In this document: piece by piece, positions 55,172-64,000 of the stretch
How the letters are laid out: each line of letters begins with the position of its first letter
Numbering within the stretch: position 1 is the stretch's first letter
Assembly: GCA_030522415.1 (NCBI GenBank)
Contig: CM060125.1
Coordinates: 27,731,167-27,795,166 of the forward strand
Length of the DNA stretch: 64,000 nucleotides
Reading direction: 5' to 3'
From: Channallabes apus
Taxonomy: Eukaryota; Chordata; Actinopteri; Siluriformes; Clariidae
Notes under the pieces: generated by a model
What the model saw: the letters and a program-made list of their open reading frames with translations, nothing else
What the model was told of the DNA's origin: nothing
Database searches by the model: none
Translations under genes and position numbers: made by a program

Positions 55172-57605
55172 CTGTGGATCCAAAAAGAAACATGATAGAG
55201 ATTAGGAAAGAAATATAAATGTGATGATTATGCACTCATCAAATGAGACACATTCAAAAGTAAGCTCTCCACTGCTGTACAATTCGACAGGTAAGGATAT
55301 GGAACAATGTGCTGCTTTGTTTCTTTAAACTTCACATTAAACCCTTAAGATTGAAACCTTTGTCTTAAAACTATTAAATAAAATAGCGTATAAATCATTA
55401 AGTCAAAACTTTTTATTCTTTAAAAATATACTCAAAAGAACATTTAGTTGAGTTCGTGTTAAGACAATAGTTTTTTTTTCTTTACACATTAAACTAACAG
55501 CTCTGAAAATATGAAATATAATATGGTTTCTTGAAAGTAACTTATAAAAGTTCTCACCATAATATATTGAATTTAAATAATATTAGATCAAAAACAATTA
55601 ACTCGAACTAATGTTAAAGGTTTTGTTGAAGGGGATGTTGGCTATATGTGAGCCTGAGATCTATGAGAATGAACAAGCTGTCTTCATTTCTGTTTTAAGC
55701 TCAGATTTGTTTTACAAATTGATTTTAACTTTATTTACTCGCTCGCTCGCTCGCTCGCTCACTCACTCATCGTCTATACCAACTTATCCTGTATTCAGGG
55801 GGCCTGGAGTCTATCCCAGGAAACTTAGGGTACGAGGCGCGGTACACCCTGGAGAGGGTGCCAATCCATCACAGGGCTCACTAATTGGGAACGCCAATTA
55901 GCCTAATCTGCATGTCTTTTGACTGTTGGAGGAAACCAGAGTACCCAGAGGAAACTCAACAAGCACATGGAGAACATGCAAACTCTATGCACACAGAAAT
56001 GGGAATTGAACCTGGCCAGAATCGAACCCGGACCCTGGAGGTGCAAGGTGACAGTGCTAACCACTACAGCATCTTTATTTAAATTTTATTAAATTTTATT
56101 TAATTTTATATAATGGCCTATTCTGCTGTTGCATTTGTAGAAACTTCTAAATGCAATGCTTCTTTTCTCCCAGTAAAACTTTTTACACTTCATCAGAACG
56201 CTGTTAAATCACAGCACTAAAGCCCCAAAATACTACAAAGTGACTTATGCTGATGTGTTTTAAGTTAAAGGGGTGATATAAAAATTCCACTTTGTATTTG
56301 ATATACGTTACACAGTTAAAGATGACTAATGTCGTAATGAAACGTAGACGCTGGAAAAACCGTATGTGTGTGTGAGTGTTTTTAAGGCTGTTTGGACACG
56401 CTGCAGTATCACTAAATGTCACTCCAGCGTGTAATGCTGGTTTTATTATGTACAATGACATTTACTGAACTTTAAAAGCCAAAAGATAAGCAACGCTGTC
56501 AGTTCAGCATTTTGCACTACAAAGCCCACAAGCAGGAAGTTCGCTTCAGGGCAAGGTCAAAGATCGAGCAGAATTTTCCACTCGATCGTCACGACGATGG
56601 GCATCATCAGTTCTGTCATGTTTTATTTCTGATAGCAGAGATACAGATCATAATACCACCGTGAAGGAGCAGGTGTTTTTTTTTTTTTTATACGTTCCAT
56701 TGAGAAATACTAGAAGCAAAACAATGTTTTCCACATTTCTTTAACAAACATTACATAGGAAGTAACTACTTAGGAAACTTTCGATCACACGCAGCATAGG
56801 ATTCCTCTGATCATATTTAATTTAACATCATTTTTGCTAGTGTGCACCAGGTGATAAAGATCTCAAAAATGCTAAATGAACATCTCACAGGAAAAAAAAA
56901 AATCATTCCACTCCATTATAGTCCTTGTGCTAGATGTTGCTATAGAAATGATGACATATCAAGAACAGTCACGTTATTATAGCCCACAACAACTGGACAA
57001 TCAGAATTAAAGAATTCAGCAGGTGCAACAATATCTAACATGAGATTGATGTGAAAACAAGGCATACAGTACTTACCACACACACCAAATTTTTTGTTTG
57101 GTTGGTCTTCCGATTCTGGGCCTAAAGAGAGAGAGAGAGAGAGAGAGAATGAATGAACATAATATGTTTATGGCATGTTCTAGCACTTCTACAGTACATC
57201 ACCGAAGTGTACTTGAATGTGGCGTTGTACAAGAGGAAAAGGAAATTGAGGCAAACTGGAGAAACATTTATGAATCGTAATTACCACAATCAGACCTTGA
57301 GAAAAGATTTTGGTGGAAATTGTCTAAGTGCTTTTTGTCCTCACACCTTTCTATTATTCCGTCCTCCTGTTTATCACAAACATAAAAGAAATGCGATTGC
57401 AGCTTGGCCTAATGCACTGGCCTGATAGTCGTACATACAATACAAATGGGCTTTGATTTAGTACTGACTGATTTAGCAAGATTGTGTTTTGAAGGACATA
57501 CTATATCCTTCAGTAGAGCTCCCTAAAACACAAGACATAATCAGGAAGGTGTTGAACAATGAATCTACTACTGAGGATTGTATTAAAACTGGAAAAAAAA
57601 AGCAC

Positions 57606-57642
<37 letters not shown>

Positions 57643-57930
57643 CCAAACAAAAACGTATTACTTGCGTATTATAAAGAAATAATGAGAAGAAATATTCCCA
57701 GTTTTCTGTCTTTTTTTGCATTTGTATTGTATTGACAGGGGCTTAACCATTTAAACAAGCCAATAGATTTTTCCCCTAATGTGACCTCATATAAGAAGAA
57801 GTCCCATTACCAGTTTATGATCATCTTTGCTGTTTTCTGGAGGGGTGTGGCTCAGCAGTAGATCATTTTCACAAAGAGTGAAACAGTGCATTTGGAATAA
57901 AAGTTCTAATGGGTATTTCAGTTGGACCAT

Positions 57931-57986
<56 letters not shown>

Positions 57987-59363
57987 ACGGACCTGAGTCT
58001 TAAATAATAGTCAAATATGGAACCTTTATAGTATAATTTATAAAGTCATCTCCAGGCTTATGGTTCATGATCATAAAATATGTCAGTTACTACAAGTTAT
58101 ATACAAAAAAAGAAAAAAGGTAAATAATTTCCTTATTGTGAATTAATATATTAATTAACCACCACCTCACCTCTCTATTTTATTATTACTAAATAATGAA
58201 AGAAGCGGAATGTTGTATAATTCAGTTGAGGTTTAAAGACTTTGTTTATCTCTTACTGGTTTAGACCTTGGTTTTGATCTGTTCCATTACAAGAATCATA
58301 AGTGCCGCCACTGTGTATTTTGTTTCATGATTAAGGCTTTACTTAATACCTGGCCTTAATAACTGTACGTCCTCTATAATGTGGTGGATGCGCTGGTATG
58401 AACAACAGAGTAAATCAATTGTGAAAAAGATTTAATGAGTTCATACCGTCTCATGCCCTATTGAAATTGTGTTTATATCATTTCAACCCTCCAGACGTTA
58501 TCAGCACACCATGTGGCAGCTTGGCGTTGGCTTGGTGAAATCTGGCCGTGAGCTCGGGGGAAATGAGTTTTATGCAGATGAGCCAGAGCTTCTGTTAGCA
58601 ACTCTGCGTGTTTGGCGTGGCCTCACTGTGTGTGTGTGTGTGTGTGTAATATAAATATGTGAGGAACACTGGTTTTATAAAAGGTTTGGTGACAGAATAA
58701 TGAATGAATTCCTGTGTAGCCCATGTGCGATGGTGGAACTGACAGCGCCAAAGTCTATGATGATAAAATGCTGCATGATATGTTACAAAAACTGTTTATA
58801 ATTTATGATTCACTTCCGGAGAGGGGTCTTAACCCGACACTTGGATAATAGGAACAGAAACAAACGCTTCCGTGAATCTAAATGTTGCATCATTTATCAC
58901 CATTAAGATATGAATTATGACTTGGCAGAGCACAATTGCTTTTTTATTTCTTCTTAGTTTGGTTTTATTTGTTCTATTGGACTTGTGAGCTGTAATTTTT
59001 AATCCCAAGATTAACAGATATTTAATCTTGGGATGCCTCCTTCATTTCCTCTCATTATAAGCTGTCAAGCTGTCAAACACATATGAAGTGCCTCTAAAAG
59101 GTAAAATAAAAGACCCTCCTCTTCAATGTTTTGGTATAATTATATAACTTTCCCATCTCAGCTAAGTGTCTGAAAAGGCCCGGGACTGACCTGAAGGCTC
59201 CCACATAACTGGTAGACTGAGTCCCCAGTGTCCACGTCCGGCCCCAAGGAGTTGGACATTTTCCCACGTCCTCCATCTCTGTGTGATGGCGTGGTGCTCT
59301 GCACTGGAGCTGATTGCCACAGGTTCACGTCTGTCCCGTTTCCAAATGCCTGAATGGCATTAC
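55031..59363 (-). CDS. gfra1: GDNF family receptor alpha 1, last three coding exons (partial gene)
   Basis: GFRalpha1 is a GPI-anchored cell-surface co-receptor that binds GDNF and presents it to the RET kinase. Three exons in coherent phase encode 'NAIQAFGNGTDVNLWQS', then 'AQNRKTNQTKNLVCV', then a serine-rich tail with a hydrophobic GPI signal and stop. The order and spacing follow the GFRA1 C-terminus from memory (NAIQAFGNGTDV, then an AQxxKxN block ending Cys, then GPI signal); the 'WQ...PVQ.TT' stretch favours alpha1 over alpha2. All splice sites are AG/GT. The cysteine-rich GDNF-binding domains would be encoded beyond 64000. Which fish paralogue (a or b) cannot be decided. Confidence 0.87.
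55738..56072 (-). repeat. Complete V-SINE in the last gfra1 intron
   Basis: Full body in minus orientation, with a tail expanded to (CTCG)n/(CTCA)n microsatellite at 55738-55770. 9-bp duplication ctttattta at 55729-55737 and 56073-56081. It lies in the same orientation as gfra1. Confidence 0.93.
57077..57121 (-). CDS. gfra1: gfra1 penultimate coding exon (45 bp)
   Basis: 15 codons, AQNRKTNQTKNLVCV, phase 0 on both sides. The acceptor is ctctctttag with a (CT)n tract directly upstream (57126-57148), the donor is gtaagt (57076-57071). It corresponds to the short GFRA1 segment that ends in a Cys before the GPI-signal exon. Confidence 0.85.
57126..57148 (+). repeat. (GA)n microsatellite at gfra1 acceptor
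   Basis: About 12 GA units; on the gene strand this is (CT)n placed immediately before the ttag acceptor of the 45-bp exon. Confidence 0.95.
57606..57642 (+). repeat. (TTA)n microsatellite
   Basis: About 12 tta units in the gfra1 intron. Confidence 0.95.
57932..57984 (+). repeat. (AC)n microsatellite
   Basis: About 26 perfect AC units in the gfra1 intron. Confidence 0.97.
58626..58648 (+). repeat. (TG)n microsatellite
   Basis: About 11 TG units in the gfra1 intron. Confidence 0.95.
59191..59363 (-). CDS. gfra1: gfra1 antepenultimate coding exon (173 bp)
   Basis: The acceptor is tttctgcag before 59363; the donor is gtcagt after 59191. Two bases complete a codon from the previous exon, then NAIQAFGNGTDVNLWQS and a Thr/Ser/Gly-rich linker to 'YQLCGSLQ'. 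The NAIQAFGNGTD block is the most conserved feature and links the third cysteine-rich domain to the C-terminal tail. Confidence 0.9.
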
Positions 59364-59618
59364 CTGCAGAAATATTAGACAACTTTTAAAGTGACATCCA
59401 AAAGCCTAAAAGAATATTTAAACGTTACAAGATTATCCACTTCCTTGGATTTTTTGCATTTGTCATCCATCGAAAAAATTTTGTTTTTTTTTGTTGGTTA
59501 CGGTACATTTCTGTGGTACAAGAGGGTACGCTTATGGGTAGGCTGTTATTGGAAAAACATCATAAATAAATTTTTTCCATTACAGCATACACCTTGATTT
59601 TCCAATATCCATGTGACA

Positions 59619-59953
59619 TATATTCATTCATTCATTCATTTTCTACACCACTTAATCCTGTGTTCAGGGTCGCGGGGGACCTGGAGCCTATCCCAGGAGA
59701 CTTCGGGCACAAGGCGGGGTACACACTGGACAGGGTGCCAATCCATCGCAGGGCACACACACATACACACACTCACACACCCAATCACACACTACGGGCA
59801 ATTTAGGAACGCCAATTAGCCTAACCTGCATATCTTTGGACTGTGGGAGGAAACCGGAGTACCCGGAGGAAACCCACCAAGCACGGGGAGAACATGCAAA
59901 CTCCATGCACACAGAGACGGGAATCGAGCCTGGCCGGGGAATCGAACCCAGAC
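59619..59953 (-). repeat. Complete V-SINE in gfra1 intron
   Basis: Minus orientation, same as gfra1: a tail of ATTC units, 'tcctgtgttcagggtcgcg', a body with a (CA)n tract and the head end 'cgggaatcgagcc'. The tRNA-derived head is shortened. Confidence 0.88.
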
Positions 59954-60584
59954 ATTAGACCAAATATTGTCAATTATTTGGTTATTAGAGGTGGACACAT
60001 AAACCTGACAAGTAGAACAAAATAAACAATTTTCTTGCAGTAATGTTAAACAAATAATGCAATTCTATGTATAATGGTCGATTATACAGTACTTCAGCAA
60101 TATCACACGAGAGCCAGTGCTGTTGATCTGATTATCAGGATGGCTTTACAGCTCTGATACATATAGTTAAACATGCTGTTATACACTATATCAGCACTCA
60201 TAGAATGCCACTCACCCAATCAGGTTACTTGTTCAGAACTAACTGTTGTAAATGTAATGTAGCAAAAATATAGATATACTTTACAAACAAAATAAGTCTT
60301 TTTGGCAAAATAAAATTCATTTGGACACTGTGAATAATATTGCAATTATTAAACAGATGTGAATGTGCAGACTGGGTGTTTCTTTTTCATTCATTATTAT
60401 AGTTATATACACTACGAAGTTTTTACAGAGCAGAAGTAGCAGACACATCTCAATATCAACTGTTCAAAGGAGATTAATGCATTTTTTGGATGCCTTCAGC
60501 AAAACTTTACAATGTAGATAGAAATAAAAATCAGGAACCATCATGGAGTTATAAAGTGTTCTAAAACTTTTGAACGGTAATGTG

Positions 60585-60656
<72 letters not shown>

Positions 60657-62095
60657 TTTTATGAAGTTACTACATACATTATATAATTTTATTTCAATAC
60701 CACAACATACAGTATGTAGGCGTTAATATAATTAATTAACATAAATTTTTGTTTCTGTATAAAGTTACGTTCTTTCAAAACGTTCTTTCTATTTCTTTAT
60801 GGCAACCTTATGAATTTGTATTATTAATATGCAATTAAGCATTAATTTGAACTTGTTCAAGCTGAATTCTCGAGAAAAATACGAATCTAGCTATAAATAA
60901 GGCTTTTCACATGAGGATGAAGCTTTATTTGTTTACTTGATAAAAAAATTATTCATGTAAAAAATTATTAACATCACATTTTTTATTAGTATTATTTTAC
61001 TTATACTTTTTATTTATATATAATGTCTACCAAAAAGAGTATCTTCATTTGCAGATTCTCAGATTTGCTGAACTCAGATTCAATAAAATACTTATTTGAC
61101 CTCTCTATTAATTTTTCTTCCTTGGATCCAGGGCAACTTTGGTCCGCTGCTTTGCTTTCACCATGTCTACCTAAATGGGGAGGGAGTTCTTGCAAATTAG
61201 ACACATAAGACGGTTAGGAGTTACTGTATGAAATAGAAATGATGGATGTAAAATACATCCATGCAGCTGCAGCTGATTGAGTCTTTGCGCTTAAATGTCA
61301 TACTTTTACTGAGGTGTGAATCATCAATGTTGTGAATTTTATTTAATATTTTATTTGTTATAGTATCTAGTAAACACTAGAAGGAGATACTGTATGTACA
61401 TGGAAAATCCCTGAACTTTGTGTCCTTATTGACATTAATTGAATCACCAATATCTAAAACTTTTTTTTTCCTAACCAAAGGACACACTCTGGTGTCAGAG
61501 CGAGTTGTGTTTGTATTAGAGAGATAAACATGGCGAACACCGCCGTGCCTGTCCATATTTAAATTCTGTTCCTCTGAACATTGACATTAACCTTCAGCTG
61601 TATAAATACAGTGCAGGTAAATATTTTATCACGCCAATGATAAGGCAGTACCGATTGTACAGAATGTCATTGAAACCGAGCAGTTTGATGATTGACTGTT
61701 CTTTGCCCATGAGCATCAATCATAACGGAAATAGTCAAGACTCAGGTAGTTGATTATTAATGTTGCGTTTGGTCCGGCCAGCCGGATGTTTTTCTCTCTT
61801 GCCGTCAGTAATACAATCTCGGTCCTTCCTGTTCCTGTGCAGTTGAAATGTATATTGATATTAGCAACATTTTCAAGGACCTTATTAAAAAAAAGTGTGT
61901 GTTTGTTTGTTTTGTTCTCAATGATAAGTAGTGATGGATATCACCAGGGACCATATTATCATGATATTATCAATATACCTAGGTACCAATTCGATTTATA
62001 TTACGATTGAGTAAGTATCATGATTTATATACTGTTGTATCCTTTTTTTCTTAGGAATCTACTACCACACATGGATTATAGGATTTTAGAGGAAC
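59954..62095. other. Probable gfra1 intron, no further exon found
   Basis: Apart from the TA tract I see no exon with the Cys pattern of GFRalpha domain 3 and no other recognised repeat. Confidence 0.4.
60587..60651 (+). repeat. (TA)n microsatellite
   Basis: About 32 TA units, perfect. Confidence 0.97.
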
Positions 62096-62099
62096 TGCA

Positions 62100-62330
62100 A
62101 CATTTTACCACCTCAAATGAAAACAGAAAATGTTGTTCGTCTTTCGGCTGCTCCTGTCGTTGGGTCACCACAGTGGAAGATTCGATCTGCACAACAACTT
62201 GCCGCAGGTTTTATGTCGGATGCCCTTTCTGACACAACTCTCCCATTTTTATCCTGGCTTGGCACTGGCACTTCATCCAGTGGCTGGGGTTTGAGCACTG
62301 GGTGGGAATTGAACCCACATGCCAGGTGCA
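62100..62330 (-). repeat. Dispersed repeat remnant
   Basis: On the minus strand, 'agaaagggcatccgacataa', then 'cagatcg' and 'gtggtgacccaacgac' match from memory a common fish interspersed repeat with a GGGCATC core. The preceding 'cgggttca'-like text suggests a tRNA-derived or LINE-tail origin. Confidence 0.45.
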
Positions 62331-62369
62331 AAACCAAATGTAAATATGAATATAAATAAAAAATATATA

Positions 62370-62640
62370 TACAGTGAAACCTCGGATTGCGAGGTTTCCG
62401 CAAGACGAGCAAAGATTTTCTATAAATTTTGACTTGGAAAATGAAGTTTAACAAAGTTTAAAGTCTTTGTTTACGAGCACAGAGTATCATGTATCATGCA
62501 TGCGCTTCTTGTTTTGACGCAGAGCGTCACGTGATCACAACTGAGCCAACGTTTTTTTGCGCTGCAGAATTGTGGGTAATCGTCTCCCCTGCTGGGTCTT
62601 AGTACGCATCTCTTACTGGTATAATCAACATCCGTGCACG
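62370..62640 (+). repeat. Tc1/mariner-like (Tigger-type end) remnant
   Basis: Begins acagtgaaacctcggattgc, a mariner/Tigger-type terminus, and shares internal blocks with 19686-19825. No transposase and no matched right terminus seen. Confidence 0.5.
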
Positions 62641-62837
62641 CATGTACTGTTTATTACAACACTGTAACCATGTGTGTGCGTGTAAAACATATTTTATTTT
62701 TTGTCTGTATGCATGTGTGTACAGCGTGCATGTAAAGCAAAAGCAAGTAGAGAGGTTAAGGATCCATTTTCTCTCTGTATCAGCCTGCTCTTTGTGTCTG
62801 TGTGCCCGCATGTCCTTGGACACCATTATCCCCCCCC

Positions 62838-62838
62838 T

Positions 62839-62870
<32 letters not shown>
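62838..62870 (+). repeat. (CA)n microsatellite
   Basis: About 16 CA units after a C run. Confidence 0.95.
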
Positions 62871-62874
<4 letters not shown>

Positions 62875-62975
62875 TCCTCCTATTTTCGCCTTCATAGACA
62901 CACACACAGACACACACACACAGACTCCTCCTATTTTCGCCTTCATAGACACACACACAGACACACACACTCTTT
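62871..62975 (+). repeat. Tandem duplication with embedded CA tracts
   Basis: 'gactcctcctattttcgcc' with 'ttcatagacacacacac' occurs at about 62871 and again at about 62922. The unit is about 51 bp. Confidence 0.9.
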
Positions 62976-63029
62976 CTCTCTGCTCTACACAGAAACACTG
63001 CTCTGTCGCGATTCTTTTCAAAGGTAAAG

Positions 63030-64000
63030 TTCAGGTTAAATTGTTTTATTTTTACTTTACAGCAGTGATTCTGTTAGTATGTCGCTCAATCAAGTGTCAT
63101 TAGTGCTTTGACTTATGAGGGTTATGAAATACAAGCCATCTTCTGGAATGAATTATGCTCCTAATCTAAGGTTCTGTATATAAAAAAAAGGGGGCGTCAA
63201 TGTGGCAATATGGTATACCACAATAATTCATTAGTACTGTACGGTGTAGAGCCTCCTTTTGCGGCCAATACATTTCGTTTTGGGAAAGACAGATACAAGT
63301 CTGCACAGATCCGCGAACAAGACGCGCACCAACAATTTGTCCTCTTTTGTACTCAATATCACCCATAATGTTGTGTGCATTGCTATATTTTAAGCAAAAC
63401 TGTGCTATTACTCTGCTAATTAAACCTTCACACTCTTACTGGTGGAAAGTGCAATCAATGAAGATTGGCCATCAGGCTGGTCAAATTTAGCCATGAAACC
63501 TCCAACACTAAATTGGTCAGTGTTTCAGTTTCAATGTCCCACCTCTGTATATGTCGTATCGCTACAACATGAGTAATAATAGGAACTTCTTTCCTGGACA
63601 TTCATGCTGATATTTTAGACAAGGTCAACTCACACCAACCCATTGAGGATTATTTCCCCATAACAGTGTTTACACTTTTATGGATTTTTTTATAGCTCAA
63701 AAAGATAGCAGTTTTCAGCCTTGATTCCCTGTACTGCCTAGTTCTTTTTTTTTTCTCTCTTGTTTTTATTCCACCTCAGTGGTCTTCTGTCTGATTACGG
63801 AAGCGTGACTGTTTGCAAACTTTATTTCTGTGACTGTTCAGCAGAAGTTACAATCCTCTATCACTTCAGCTACCATAGAATGTTACTCCAGCTTTTACCT
63901 CTTTAACAGGTTCTGCCTAAATTCCGCGCACGTTTTGTATATTCAGTTAAAAAACATGGCAGAGGTGTATAAAAATGCTTTTCAGTCATTTACCAAAGCC
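63030..64000. other. Unassigned DNA at the right edge
   Basis: No exon, RNA gene or recognised transposon. It is probably still gfra1 intron. Confidence 0.4.

Noticed and set aside
61010..61204. Additional gfra1 exon
   Set aside because: The minus-strand text lacks the cysteine pattern of the GFRalpha domains and its reading frame does not join the exon at 59363.
62599..63103. Long frames on both strands near the right end
   Set aside because: They translate CA/TG repeats and their duplicated spacer (Cys-Val and Thr-His runs).

Overview
The window is eukaryotic nuclear DNA from a bony fish. The evidence is a single split vertebrate gene with canonical splice sites, a fish-type mix of transposons (DIRS, L2-like LINEs, hAT, Tc1/mariner, tRNA-derived V-SINEs) and many di-, tri- and tetranucleotide microsatellites. 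The SINE body resembles the Mermaid/V-SINE type known from catfish and cyprinids, so a catfish-like teleost is a reasonable guess but is not proven. No bacterial features, operons or CRISPR arrays are present.

The only host gene I can support is the 3' end of gfra1 (GDNF family receptor alpha 1) on the minus strand. It has three consecutive coding exons, at 59363-59191, 57121-57077 and 55171-55031, ending in a GPI-anchor signal and a stop codon. The rest of the gene would lie beyond the right edge. Its introns carry two sense-oriented SINEs and several microsatellites. The acceptor of the 45-base exon uses a (CT)n microsatellite as its polypyrimidine tract.

Left to right: 0-1.7 kb is a decayed LINE cut by a solo LTR. 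A second solo LTR of the same family lies at 3.7-4.35 kb. A decayed L2-type LINE (minus) lies at 5.8-7.25 kb. From 7.43 to 18.85 kb is one DIRS tyrosine-recombinase retrotransposon (plus strand) swollen by later insertions: hAT remnants, a TA-flanked DNA element that itself holds a hAT with inverted-repeat interior, and a full-length L2 with an uninterrupted 917-codon frame. From 23.48 to 31.67 kb is a CR1/L2/Rex-group LINE (minus) split by a second, much better preserved DIRS copy (25.65-30.91 kb) with inverted terminal repeats, an internal complementary region and an intact recombinase frame. An L2 3' fragment follows at 31.67-32.79 kb. Two adjacent minisatellites lie at 33.9-34.3 kb and a third solo LTR at 35.28-35.81 kb. 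From 36 to 52 kb the DNA is mostly unassigned AT-rich sequence with Tc1 remnants, SINEs, a possible LTR and a Harbinger-like element. gfra1 occupies 53.7-59.4 kb, and repeats continue to the right end.

The main interest is structural. Nested insertions can be put in order, and empty sites can be read through: the LINE reading frame is restored across the DIRS insertion at a GTT target. No new cellular system was found; the notable systems are the mobile elements themselves. All family calls come from reading the sequence and from memory of the families, with no database search.
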